From: Cydia pomonella | Lineage: Eukaryota > Arthropoda > Insecta > Lepidoptera > Tortricidae | DNA: 64,000 nt | Assembly: GCF_033807575.1 (NCBI RefSeq) | Contig: NC_084704.1 | Span: forward strand, 9,447,056 to 9,511,055 | Direction of reading: 5' to 3' | Shown here: piece by piece, positions 9,925-22,500 of the stretch | How positions within the stretch are numbered: position 1 is the first letter of the stretch | How the letters are laid out: the number at the start of each line of letters is the position of its first letter | Program-made: the position numbers and the translations under genes | The notes under the pieces: generated by a model | Told to the model about the DNA's origin: nothing | The model's database searches: none | Seen by the model: the letters and a program-made list of their open reading frames with translations, nothing else

Positions 9925-10826
9925 TGCCTTTAAATTGTACCAATTTTAGTGACATCTGGTGATGTAGTTTGCACAATCGGTAATCAACTTAACGCAAAAG
10001 TAGGTATCGGATTCCATTAATAGAAATCGCCGCCATCTTTACTAATGTTAACCACATTTCTAAGTGTCGCCCCCCTGCTTCCAGCTGGCAGCTGTACCCA
10101 CCAAGTTGTTACCAGTGGTAAATACTGGCACATTGTTTCCCACGTGTGCCTTTAAATTGTACCAATTTTATAGTGACATCTGGTGATGTAGTTTGCACAA
10201 TCGGTAATCCTAATCAACTTAACGCAAAAGTAGGTATCGGATTCCATTAATAGAAATCGCCGCCATCTTTACTAATGTTAACCACATTTCTAAGTGTCGC
10301 CCCCCTGCTTCCAGCTGGCAGCTGTACCCACCAAGTTGTTACCAGTGGTAAATACTGGCACATTGTTTCCCACGTGTGCCTTTAAATTGTACCAATTTTA
10401 TAGTGACATCTGGTGATGTAGTTTGCACAATCGGTAATCAACTTAACGCAAAAGTAGGTATCGGATTCCATTAATAGAAATCGCCGCCATCTTTACTAAT
10501 GTTAACCACATTTCTAAATGTCGCCCCCCTGCTTCCAGCTGGCAGCTGTACCCACCAAGTTGTTACCAGTGGTAAATACTGGCACATTGTTTCCCACGTG
10601 TGCCTTTAAATTGTACCAATTTTATAGTGACATCTGGTGATGTAGTTTGCACAATCGGTAATCAACTTGACGCAAAAGTAGGTTATCGGATTCCATTAAT
10701 AGAAATCGCCGCCATCTTTACTAATGTTAACCACATTTCTAAGTGTCGCCCCCCTGCTTCCAGCTGGCAGCTGTACCCACCAAGTTGTTACCAGTGGTAA
10801 AAACTGGCACTTTGTTTCCCACGTGT
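9925..10826. repeat. Four tandem copies of a 222-230-bp unit
   Basis: Unit starts TGCCTTTAAATTGTACCAAT at 9925, 10147, 10377 and 10601, giving periods of 222, 230 and 224 bp. Each unit holds GTGACATCTGGTGATGTAG, GAAATCGCCGCCATCTTTAC, GCTTCCAGCTGGCAGCTG, and all but the last close with CCCACGTGTGCC. The second copy carries a short extra CCTAAT. ORFs found here are by-products of the repeat. Copies are very similar, so the expansion looks recent. Confidence 0.85.
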
Positions 10827-12129
10827 AGCCAATGGGAACAACTGGGAACGTTTTCCCAGTTACCACTGGGTACAGGTGGAATTTTCTGCCCAGTAGTTGC
10901 CAGTAGATGTCACCATAATTTTGTTAACCCATTTATGCCCAAGACCCGTCGAGCGTACACAATACGCATACATATTTTTTTTAAGCTTGTAAATATTTGT
11001 CACACACTATTATGATAATACAATATTAGTTAGTGGTGACTGTTTCAACTGCCTTGTTAATATTGAAACGAAAAAAAAAATGAATATTAACATCATTGTT
11101 AGTAGATAATTGCCTAAGATATAATATAATACAACGACCACCAAATATTATGACATAAAAGTACAGTGAGAGACAATCCTCGTTGCCTTACCCCTCACAC
11201 AAACAAAATATTATACTACAGCTTGGTAAATGTTGCGTGCCATTATCCAAACAGTAATCGGTTGTAAAATGGTACAATATCAAACAGCTTCAACACTAAA
11301 TACGCTTTAAAACCAGCCAATAAAGTTCATTTTAGCCTGCTGCGGAAACATTTTTAGTTTTTACAAGTAGCACCAGGCTACGGTGATCCAAACACTGAGC
11401 CATGTCAATAACTTCTAAAATATACATAGTTTTGGTATCTTTAATATATGGATTTTTCTGTTTGCTTGCAACGAGTATGTATCTAGAATTTCAGTATATT
11501 TACTATATTGCACTCAAAGTAAACCAAAATTGAATATTCTAGGCTCTATTTTCATTAAAAAAAAACGCATTTATAATTTTTTATCGTAATATACCTTATA
11601 GAAATGGTTGTTAACTTAGTGGATACGTATTTTATTACGTCAAATTACGTTTCGTTTATGTTTAAATCAGAATTTATTCATGACTCACATGAGTCACTGG
11701 CCCTGCGGAACTGCTTGAGCATGACCCATAAGCTGAGTCGCTGGCCCTGAATGGGCTAAAGTTCAATAGTAATAATATCTTATAAATATAGTGTTTTAAA
11801 GTGCCGCAGGTTCGGAGAGCTGACTTTTGAAAAATTGTACCGCTTTTTTTAGAATTCAATATGGTTAAAAAAATGTATTTATCAATCTTGAAGATTTTCT
11901 TAAGTGACTTCATCAATTCGAATCCTGATTTTTTTACTTTCGCGGGAGAGAAAAAAATCACGAACATAAAAACGTAAAGAGAAATTAACTTTTATATGCA
12001 AATTTATCTTATTAATTGCAAATTTAATAATTTATTGTTATGTAAAATGCATGGGTTAGGTACACCATATTATAATAACAATAATAATTAAAATCTTCTC
12101 GTCTATACTGGTACTATACTTCGTTTTTA
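10827..12129. other. Non-coding intergenic stretch
   Basis: AT-rich. The first 100 bp repeat GGGAAC / CCCAGT / CCACTGG motifs derived from the edge of the tandem array. Near 11690-11760 the phrase TGAGTC-CTGGCCCTG occurs twice. No gene is supported; the 97-codon minus ORF at 11674-11967 has no recognised content. Confidence 0.45.
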
Positions 12130-12438
12130 GGTTTCCGTACCCAAAGGGTTAAACGGGACCCTATTACTGAGACTCCGCTGTCCGTCCGTCTGTCACCAGG
12201 CTGTATCTCATGAACCGTGATAGTTAGCCAGTTGAAATTTCTACAGATTATGTATTTCTGTTGCCGTTATAACAACAAATACTAAAAACAGAATAAAATA
12301 AATATTTCATTCCACTCTCGAGGTTCTCATCCAATCACCGAAGTTAAGCAACGTCGGGCGGGGTCAGTACTTGGATGGGTGACTGTTTTTATAGATAATG
12401 GTACGGAACCCTTCCTGTGCGAGTATGCCTCGTACTTG
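12130..12438 (+). repeat. Dispersed repeat family B (GGTACGGAACCC type) with embedded 5S-like segment
   Basis: The start, TTTCCGTACCCAAAGGGTTA with ACGGGACCCTATTACTGAGA and TATCTCATGAACCGTGATAG, and the end, AATGGTACGGAACCCTTCC with GTACTTGGCC-GTTTTTT, belong to a repeat I know as abundant in Lepidoptera. Related pieces occur at 22321-22640 and 56230-56365. Between the two halves lies a 5S rRNA-like stretch. Confidence 0.7.
12321..12384 (+). pseudogene. 5S rRNA-derived fragment
   Basis: It reads AGGTTCTCATCCAATCACC, GAAGTTAAGCAACGTCGGGC and GTCAGTACTTGGATGGGTGA, matching the internal promoter half of animal 5S rRNA (loop A to box C region). It lacks the 5' and 3' stems, so it is not a 5S gene; it is a fragment fused into a repeat, as in 5S-derived SINEs. 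Confidence 0.75.
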
Positions 12439-12544
12439 GCCTGTTTTTTTAGCATGAGAAAGAAGGAAAGCGTTCTTGACGTGTGTATTTTCGTTGAAAA
12501 AAAAGGTCATGGCAAAATGTACCAATGTATTATTTTCTGTATTT

Positions 12545-13035
12545 CTGCAATGTTCTGCCGCCAGACAGTAGCACTAGCTCATATTGTAAACCATAGCCTC
12601 ATAAAGCCCAGCCAAACCATTGAAACATCCAAAATTTGCCACTGAAATTAGAACCTGTGCAGGGAATAGTTTTGATTTGTTTGAAAATTGAAGAAAACAA
12701 ATGCAACTCTGTTTCAATTAAATATGATTTAAATATCATTGAACTCAATGAGTCCTATAGGTAGACCCTTGGGACTTACGAGGATAGAGTAACTTATACA
12801 TACATACTATGCATTTAAACAGTTTTTTTGAGAAGTTTTCACTATGACATTGATGCATCAAGGCGGTTTGTTTACAGAGGCCTACCGCGACACGCAAAAA
12901 TTTGTTATGTGCCTCTTTATCGCTCGAAAACATTGATAGAAAGGCACATAATACAATTTCGTGTTTCGCGCTAGGCCCTCAGTATGTGCTAGTGGCGCCC
13001 CCCTAGGAAGAATTTTGCGTAATATCTCCTATTAT
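12545..13035. repeat. Dispersed repeat family A, copy 2
   Basis: The second copy of the family at 6390-6725, sharing ATGTTCTGCCGCCAGA, GATAGAGTAACTTATACATA, TGACATTGATGCATCAAG, GCCTCTTTATCGCTCG and GTGGCGCCCCCCTA. It is interrupted near 12600-12780 by AT-rich sequence not shared with copy 1. Non-coding. Confidence 0.7.
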
Positions 13036-13380
13036 GAATAATATACGATCATTTACATTTTGTTGATTTTATAATAGTTTAAAAAATTAAAAAGTCTTTC
13101 AATAAATATACACGTCTAGATTGTTTACCTTTTTTCTATGCAAAATATAAACGAAGTATAGTATTTTACCAAAACCTACAGAATTGTGGCCGGAATCTTT
13201 ATGCGAGTCCCTTAATTAAACTCACTCGGAAGTTTTTTAAGCGCAAAAAACCTCTTAAAAACTTAAATTAGACTCAAAAGTCACCAACACTACTTTGCCG
13301 CCTCGATATCGCGTCCACCTTTCGTAGTTTTTATAAAAGTGGCAGGTGAGTCGGGGCGTGGGGCGCTCACCGTGGACGGC
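13036..13380 (-). other. SAFB 3' UTR / downstream flank
   Basis: On the minus strand this follows the SAFB stop codon at 13383-13381. It is AT-rich beyond the first 70 bases. I see no unambiguous AATAAA on the minus strand. Confidence 0.4.
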
Positions 13381-13553
13381 TCAGTACTTGCGGTAGTCGC
13401 GGGCCGGCTGCGCGTAGCGGTCGGGGTAGGCGGCGCCGGGCGGGGGCGGCTGGTAGGCGGGCGGGTAGCGCTGCTCGTAGGCGCCGTAGCGCGCCTCGCC
13501 CGACCACGCCTCGCTGCTGCCGCCGCCGCCGCCGCCTCCGCTGCTGCTGCCGC
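13381..13553 (-). CDS. SAFB: SAFB last exon: glycine-rich and tyrosine-rich C-terminus
   Basis: 173 nt after CCCCTCAG. It codes a Ser/Gly run, then EAWSGEARYGAYEQRYPPAY, QPPPPGAAYPDRYAQPARDY, RKY and TGA at 13383-13381. Two leading bases complete a Gly codon with the previous exon. The intron before it is 11.1 kb (24669-13554). High GC against AT-rich surroundings supports a real exon. Confidence 0.85.
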
Positions 13554-16500
13554 CTGAGGGGTCATCGAAACTCTTCATTACGGCATACGCTTTTACTGGA
13601 AGCACCGATAGTGACAAGGTAGAAATAAGGATGTAATGTAACTGTCTATTCAACGTTGACTGTACAATAAAAACTACAATTGATTGGGACATGCTAAAGT
13701 TTAATCGTTTTATAAGATCCCGAATCTGTAATGCATTTTCCCGGCATGATCCCATTCTCGGCAAATCAATGTAATCAAAATATGTATTTCCCACACAACC
13801 AATAGTTATTTACGCAAGTTAGGCCAATCAAACTAGATTTTTTCAAGAATTAATTCCCAGCACAGCAGGCTGGAAATCGATTCAACACAAAATCGTTTTG
13901 ATTAGGGACTGATTTCCGTTACGGTATAACGGTATGGTTACAATACCGATACATTACGGTACCGGTATATACCTTAGCCGTTATTATAGCCAAACTGATA
14001 GTATTAAATAAAATCAAAAGGGCTTACAGGCGTACACTAAAAAAGACAGCTTCCATCCAACAGGAACCAAGTTGGCGCAAGGCGCGGGCGGCTTGGCAAC
14101 GACGCATAAGCTGATAGGGTACCTTTATGAAAGCGGTTAAGGTACCCGAAAAAATTACGGTACCGTTATTTTTCGGTAGCGAAATAAATTTATTCGGCTA
14201 CCTAAATACCGTTATATAATGGTATCGTTATTTTTCGGTTATGCAGTCCCTGGCATTGATACTAATTACGAGGGGTGTTCAATATATTCGCAGTATTGAT
14301 ACCTTCCGACCTTTTTTAGTGACTAATTTAATACTGGCCACTATGAGACATTCATCGACATTAAAAAAAAGTAAATAAGAAAAAAATATATGTTCTCTTG
14401 TTTTTCTACAATTGCCGAACAAACGTCATCACCATGGCCGATTTTGCAATTTTACTCAAATTAGAGCACCAAGCCGTAATAAAGTTCTTGGCTAAACAGG
14501 AAATAAAAAACAAAAAACTATAAAAGAAGAAATGGATTCTGTTTACCGGGAGTTTGCCCCTTCACTATCTACGGTTCAAAAGTGGTCAGGTGAATTCATG
14601 CGTGGGAGGGAGAGCATCGAAGATGACCCTACCCCTGCTCGCCCCGTCGCAGCTACTTCATTGGACATATTTAAAAAAACGAGAAAATTATATTAGAAGA
14701 TACTCGAATGCTGCATGCTCTTTGCTCTTTCAGCAATGCATAAAATCAATTACTGAAAGAACTAAACTTTCTATTGGTACTATACACGATATTATCCACG
14801 GCCATCTTGATATGTCAAAAGTTAGTGCAAGATGGATGCCGCGAATGCTGACGCCTCTTCAGAAAGATACGCGAATTGCTTATTGTTCCGAGTTTATTGA
14901 CTTATGTGGTGAAAATCCCGATGAGATACTTCAAAGGATTGTTACTGGGGATGAAACCTGGGTTCATCAATATGACCCAGAGAGCAAACAAGAATCCATG
15001 CAGTGGCACATTAAAGATATACCTCATCCCAAAAAGTTTAAGTCCCTACCTTCAGCCGGTAAGGTCATGGCAACGATATTCTGGGATTGTGAGGGTATAT
15101 TGCTGATAGATTATAAAGATAAAGGTGTAAATATAACGGGGCAGTACTACGCTAATATTTTACGCCAATTAAAGGAAGCAATTAAAGAAAAGAGGAGGGG
15201 AAAGTTAACTAGGGGTGTTCTGCTTCTGCATGACAATGCTCCTGTCCATACTGCTCAGATTACCAAGGCTGCGGCTCGAGAATCCGGATTTGAAACTATA
15301 ATACCCCAGTAAAATTAGATCAAATTTTGACCAAACTTGTACATTTAAAATTACTAAGCGGGACTTTTTGGAATATGTACGGACACCTTCCAGGATGACG
15401 CTCGCGAAAGTCCCAGGCTTTCCCTAGTGGGATAGGCGGGATATCCTGGAAAACCTGGAATTTCAAGAAAATTTCTGGAGTTTGCTTAAAATCGTTCCCC
15501 CTCGAACAGGTTCTCGCCTTGTCGTGGCGGGGGGGGCTCAGTAACCGTGGATTGGTGATTGGTGAAGCCAAGAGGAATCTACTGAGGGGTCGCGGAGGAA
15601 AAGGCGTGTGGGTATGAAAAAGTACCTCGCTCAACGGCCACGGACTTTGATTTCGAGCTCCATTGCTTTTTCTGCGATCGATTGATGGTTGTTCAACACC
15701 CAAACCGTATGCCTTTCTGCCAGGTGGAGACTTTAGAAATAATATGGATCATTCGTGAGTATGCTGTCAAAAGAAATGACCAGTGGGGTGAGCAGGTCAC
15801 CACAAAGTAAGGCACGGTTTCAGACTTAGTGTGGCAGCTGCGGATAGATACCATAGGGCTAGCTACAATTATTTCAAGCGTGTTGGATCTTCCTTCCCAG
15901 GCGCATCTAGTGTAAAGGGCAAAAAAAAGCGATGCAGTGAAAAGTGCAGCTTTCGATAAATCATGCCAAGAGCTTGAAGAGAATTGTGATGACTGCCAGT
16001 ATACTCTTGCAGAGCTAATATTAGAAATGAAGGAGTATAATCCTACCCATGATACTTATAGTAAAAATCATCTTAGGAGAAAACTAAAAGAGAAGTTCGG
16101 GTAGGGAGTTGTGTTCACTGAAGGACAGGGACAAATTTATGTTGTATGTTTCACGGGCGTTGCTCATAAGATTTTAAGTGAGAACTGGTACAGTAACACA
16201 AATGCGGACACTCAAAGTGAGAGGCTGAGAGTCATCAAGACAGCAGCTCGCCTTCTTCGTCAGGACATACTCTCTAAACCATATGACACTTCTTGTTATC
16301 CATCTGCTTCAGACATGTCAGGAGGGGGAGAGGACTTAGTCCCCGACTTTCTTCAATTATTTCTAGAGGAGCTCATGCAAACTAAAAGCAACAAAGTGCA
16401 TGCAGGTAAACAGACAAAGGCAGTAGCCATTGGACAAGATAGTTTCTGCTCTTCGGCCGCGCTCTTTTCTTTCTCCGCTCTTATTTGGACTTGGCGTAAC

Positions 16501-19500
16501 TTTGCACAGACTATTTGGTTCTAAACTACTCATTGACATGCTTCACAATTTAGGTTTTTCTTCATCGTACAATGAAGCAGGGACGTATGAGAATTCAGTG
16601 GCTAAAAGCGCTCCAGCAACTATCTACCAAAGTGCATATGTCCAAAGCTGTCTTTGATAATGCAGACCATAATGTAAGAACCCTTGATGGCCACGGCACA
16701 TGGCATACCATGGGTGGTATCTTGTGCGCAACGCCGAAGTCTGCTTTACATGCAGACAAACCTGTAACGCGACCGTCTTCTGGCAGCCGAGTTACTTCTG
16801 CAGAAAATGAACCAAACGGCCATCTTCCTATACAACATTACATCACCCCAGATCACGACGGATATTCTAAGCTACTTGCTGTGGATATGACAAATGTAGA
16901 TATAGACTGCAACACGCAAGAGTTGGCATGTTCTCTTGACTTCCTGTGGGCGTCTTGACTGTGGAATGGCGCTTCGCCTCATCCAGGTTGGAGTGGATAC
17001 ATGGTGATCGCTCACCAATCTCAGCCCTATCAAGTGTCAGCTGTGATTCCGATGCCCTTCATTAACCTCAACCCCTCCAACAACTCCACTATATTCACCG
17101 CTCTCTCTTATGCGGCTAACGTATGTGTGAAGCAAAATCAGACCTCCATTATGGTGTGTATATTCACTTCTTTATTCTCCATGAGAGTATAACAATGTTT
17201 TGTAATAAATACTTCTACTCTTTTGTCGTAGGTTACGTTTGATCAGCAACTCTACTGTAAGGCGGTTGCAATGGTCTTAGCAGAACCCTCCGACAGTCCT
17301 CTCAACCGTGTCATCGTTAGACTTGGCGGTTTTTAATATGAAAGGTTAATGAACATGACAAACAAGGATTTCCAGGAATCCTATACTGCAATAAGCATAG
17401 GCCTGAATCTGAGTAGTATAGAGGCAATGGTTGCGTAGAGCGCAAAAAATTCATAAGAAATTATCAAAGTAGCTTATTTTTTAACTATTTACGCTCGCTC
17501 CAAGGAAAATTCCAGGTGCCCTGGAATCCTGGAACTTAAAATATTTAACATCAACATCATTAAAAAAAATAGAAAGTCGTTAAGTATTAAAAAATCGGCG
17601 TCCTGCCATTGCTTAAACCAATCCTAGCTTTTTCCTCCCAGTTCCAGGAAAATTCCAGGTTTTCCAGGTTTTTTGACACTAGAATGTACTGGATAATAAA
17701 TATAGAATTTCAAATGTCGTGTATGTAAAAAAATGTGACCAAATGAAACATAAAATGCGCTATTTATAACGATTTAAAGGCACGCTCCAGGAAATACCTT
17801 CAAATTCTAGTTTCTCCAGGATTTCCCGGCTATCCCACTAGGGAGGGCCTGGGACTTTCTTGAGCCTTATCCCAGAAGGTGTCCTAACATATTTCAAAAG
17901 GTCCCGTTTAGTAATTTTAAATGTACAAGTTAAAACCTAATTTGACTGTACTATAACCCACACGCCATACAGTCCAGACTTAGCCCCAAGCACCTTTTTT
18001 TTGTTCCCAGATCTTAAAAAATATCTGCGAGGATATCGATTTTCTGACGATGAAACGTTGAAGGTGGCAGTGCAAAAGCATTTTGACACTAAAAATAAAA
18101 CATATTTTTATGACGGTCTTAAAAAACTTATTGACCGATCTTTTAAGTGCAAAAACATAGGACAGGAATAAAAATAAAAATATTACCTTTATCGTTCTCT
18201 TTCATTTTCATACATTTCATCGATATTGAACGCCCCTCGTATGTGTAATCCGAGTTTGCACAATCCCAGAAGTTGTACATAAATATGCAAATATGTATGT
18301 ACAACTGTCTGTCTGTCTCAGTATTTTGCTTGTGGCTCAATAACGGTACGTCCAACGGAAAATTTGCTCATGATGAAAATTGATATTTGAGGATCCGAAA
18401 GGTACCTAATGATGAGGCTTTCTCGAGTGCAAACTACAATCGGTATTTTTTTCCTATAAATGGCTTTTACTCCTCGCTAATTTTAGCAAGGTGGATTGGC
18501 AGACCAATGTCGAGGTGTGGACTTTTGACTTATGTGAGCAGAGAATGTTCGGTTTATTGGATATGGTTACATCACTATAGCGTGGCAAGGACCGTAATGG
18601 AGTTTCCCAAGTTATGTCGGCTTTTATGGTATTAAATCCTTTTTTTTTTATGATGATTGGTGTATTTAGTTTAACAGTACCTATAAATAAATTCGTAGTC
18701 AAGTTTGTAAAAATGTCCACCATTTTCAATTTCTATATTTTTTTGTGTAATCATATTAAAATCCAAGGACTCCTTTTCACCAAAGTTTGACTGATCCACA
18801 AAACCTTGCTGGTAGTGCCACTTTAGGTGCCCTATTAAATTCCCGAGTAAAATTACGCCGATTTTCGTTTCGCAGACGGGTCCTTTGGTACAGGAACGTT
18901 TGGCAGGAATTGTGTAATGACACAGTGTAGCCACTGACCGCTTACTGTTCACCTCCACAGCCTGATACCGATTCGCTAAGAAGGAAGTGATGATCGCGAG
19001 TGGTATACTGCGGACACCATAATGCTCGAGTTTCTTTGCGATAAGTCCGTGGTCTACCAGGTCAAAATCGCGCGATAAGTCAAAAAATATGACAGCCACC
19101 CGCCGCCTGCCGCTCGACCTACCGGCTTGATAGGCATATTGCTCTCTGCAGAGGCTGTCCTTTTTTCTCAAAAAATGCATAAGGCGATCACAAACCCCCA
19201 ACTCGAACACCTTTGAGACTACAGGGACCAGAGAAATAAGCTTATATTTTTTTAATTCCGTTTTACTACCTTTCCCTTTGTATACCGGTGTGACCTTTAT
19301 TTTTTTAAGGGATTCAGGGTAGGTGCCGTTGTGTGTGGAGTTTAAAGTGGTGGCAAAGTGCTTGCAAGGCACAACCCGGTAGAACACGCAAGGTATGAGC
19401 TGGCAGGCCATAGATGTCCTTCGTATCCTTAGGTTTTATTCGCATTATCAAGTTAACCAGTTCCTCTACGGTAAAGGGTACGAAAAACATACTTTCCGTC

Positions 19501-22500
19501 ACCGGGGGCACACTGCAACGTAAAAAATGCATCGCCTTAGCAATATCAGGCCGCAACGGGGCATCGCAGACCACGGACAAGTAGTATGCATTAAGCGAGT
19601 CCGCCAGCTGCACGTCGCTGCCGGCCGCGAGTCACCCACCACTTTGAATGCTTTTATTCGTTTGAGTTTGAATCATACGGGTACCTAATGATTCTCCGAA
19701 AATTAATTCGCAGATTATCGTTTCGCAGAGAGATTCATTTGTAGATGTAACTTTTGGTCGACTAACGTTACGCAGACTCTTGGTTCACATACAGTTCAGT
19801 TCGCTTCTGTGGAAATTAGTAGAACAATTATTGGACGATTTATGTGCTAGTGAAAATAAGTATATAATTAAATATATCAAATCAAAACCATGTTTATCCG
19901 ACTCAAACTAAAAGTTGTTGTGTGGGTTAGTCATGTTCTAGTCTAGCCATAAATAAGAGAAATGATTATTCGACCTATTGTATTTCGACCAATAGTTTCT
20001 CGGGTAATTAAAACATAATGCATTTTTAATGTATTCTCACTTTCACCCTTCTAAGCTGATTTTGTATGCTGCTGCAACACCTTGATCACTATTAAATGCT
20101 TTTGGTAGCCTTCCTGCTGGTAGTGCTTTCTTCTTCCAAATGCCGAGGAATGTTGCAGACAGTAATGTGAAATCGGGAATTTTGCTAAATGGCCAAAAAT
20201 TGGAATTCCAGGGAATTTTGTACCACCTGAGTCGACCTGCCTCTGGAACCACACCCTGCACCTTCGTGACCCAACCATCAGGTGGAACTACCCAATAAAG
20301 TCAACCGGGCGCGCATAGCTACCCGTCGCGCGCCGCACTACAGGGAAGTGGCTGTCCAGTAAGACGGTGCTAAGTGAACACGGTTTTCTCACAAATATTA
20401 GCTCAGTGTTCTAGAACTCATGTCCCTGAGATATCTACCTACCTATTTAGTTCGTGATTAGTGGAAATTCTAGAGACTTTTAGTATTATTTTAGTTTTTA
20501 ATTAAATATTGTTAAAGTTTAATAGTGTTCTTTATTTCTATCCACTAAAAAACCACTAATGTGCGTATCAATGTTCTGCGAATTGACTACTCGTGCAAAC
20601 GACTATTATGCGTAATGACATTCTGCCAATCGTTACTCGGCCAAAGAACCCGTCTGCGAATCGTTGTCGGCGAATCGAAAATCGGCGTATTTTTTGTTGG
20701 AAAATCAAGAGGGCTCCGGATCATGGGTACCTAATGCTTCTCCGAAATTTAATTCGCAGATTATCGATTCGCCGAATATCGTTTCGCAGAGTGATTCATT
20801 TGTAGACTTTTGGTCGACTAACGTTCGCATACTCTTGGTTCACATACAGTTCAGTTCGCTTCTGTGGAAATTAGTAGAACAATTATTGGACGATTTTCAT
20901 TTGGCAGAGTAATCTTTTCGTTTAAGGAATGTTTAGTCGAATAACGTTTCACATTCAATCAATTATTAACTTAAATATGAACAAAAGCATAGGTTATATT
21001 GTACAAACAGCAATAGTTAATTGTCCACCGGTGGACCTTATGCCTTTTGTAATAAGGTACACCGATGGACAGCCATCAACCATCATCAGCCGATGGGCAG
21101 CGATGGAGTGTGGGCCATCGTACCTTGCAATATAGGTTTTTAATATCTGGGAGATCGAGCCTTGCTCGGAAAATTAATAAAACTCAAAAATGCGTGTTTT
21201 CCCAGAGATCCGACCTAACTAGATTGATTTTTGGCCCCACGAAAATCCCCATATAGCAAATTTCATCGAAATCGATAGAGCCGATCCGAGAGCGGCGGAG
21301 CCCCGAAATGTATAATATATACAAGAATTGCTCGTTTCAAGGCATAAGATTTTATGGTCATTTGTACAAGTGAAAATAAGTATACAATTAAATGTATCAA
21401 AACCATGTTTATCCGACTCAAATTAAAAGTTGTTGTGTAGGTTAATCATGTCCTAGTCTAGCCATAAATAAGAGGGAAGTTTTGCTAATCAATATCAATG
21501 CCAAATGATTATTCGACCTATTGTGTTTCGACCAATAGTTTCTCGGGTAATTGTGAGAGTTAATAAATGATTATTCTACGAAAAGTAAATATGCGTATCA
21601 ATATTGCAATAATAGTTAGCAAGTTGCACAGAATAAATAATAGTACTACCGTACAGAAAATTCATGTAATTATATTATCTGTGCCATCTGTGGTTGTGCA
21701 TGCAAAGGGACGTCAAGTTGGCCAACCCTAATAATTGCTCGGAGCAATGCCGAGCCGAATGGAGCCAAGTCCGAACGCTCTAGTTTCCTTTCCGTGGCAA
21801 GAATGGCCTGCATCTTCACCAGACTTCAATCCGTTGGACTTTTCTATATGGGGATACGATTAAGTTGCGGGAAAAGAGATCGATTTGAGCTAATTAATTT
21901 ATTATGTAAATATAGAGTATGCTTCAAATAAAAACAAGTTTAATATTCAGATTTGAAGTTTTGTTTTAATTTTATGGCTATTTTAAACTGGGACACTTAA
22001 TCTGCCCAACTCTGTACATTAGGTACCTATCGTTATTTATCCTGGGCATTTTTCGCAAATCGACAACCATTGTGCCTATTTTGCTGGCCTGTTCCTATTC
22101 CTAATCTTATTACTAAGGTCCGACCGAGAATGCTTTTTCTGTCTCGGCCGAGAACGAGACCGAGACCGAGATTCAATGGGATTCTCGGCCGAGACCGAGA
22201 CCGAGAATTTATAAAATAGAAGAAAAAAAACCGTTTTTTGCAATCAAAATGTTTCAATAGTCGAAATTCGACGATTTATCAGAAAAAGTTATCATGATCA
22301 ATTCGTAGCGCTATTAAAGGGTATTTTTATGGTTCCGTAGCCAAAATGGCAACTTATAGCGTCTGTCCATATGTCACAACCATTTTTTTACTCGAAAACT
22401 ATACGATATATTTTATAACGATATATGGAACGAAGCTGTATTATGTAATGTGAGTCGCATCTTAGTAAGGTAAATAATTAAGCTGTAATATATACTTTTT

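Larger units (their letters stand above)
14434..18171 (+). pseudogene. mariner transposase, interrupted
   Basis: Frame shifts near 14520 and 14680 precede a long open part (14554-15312) with STVQKWSGEFMRGRES-type helix-turn-helix remnants, RIVTGDETWVHQYDPESKQE (first catalytic Asp), FWDCEGILLIDY and LLHDNAPVHTAQITKAA (second Asp). After the insertion the reading continues HTPYSPDLAPSTFFLFPDLK and DGLKKLIDRSFKCKNIG to a stop at 18169-18171. In mariner the Ser-Asp after APS is the third catalytic residue; here it reads Ser-Thr. The copy is dead. Confidence 0.85.
14269..18239 (+). mobile_element. mariner element split by a nested long-TIR transposon
   Basis: Both ends are at TA dinucleotides (14267-14268 and 18240-18241) with inverted ends CGAGGGGTGTTCAATAT and, reading inward from the right, CGAGGGGCGTTCAATAT. 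The transposase runs 14434-15306 and resumes at 17950-18171. The interruption at 15307-17948 is a separate element with its own inverted repeats. All of this lies in the 11.1-kb last intron of SAFB, transcribed opposite to SAFB. Confidence 0.9.

Noticed and set aside
9925..10826. CRISPR-like array
   Set aside because: Contiguous near-identical 222-230-bp units without spacers, in a eukaryotic genome.
13290..13565. Alanine/proline-rich ORFs on both strands overlapping the SAFB last exon
   Set aside because: GC-rich shadow frames; only the frame ending RDYRKY fits the spliced phase.
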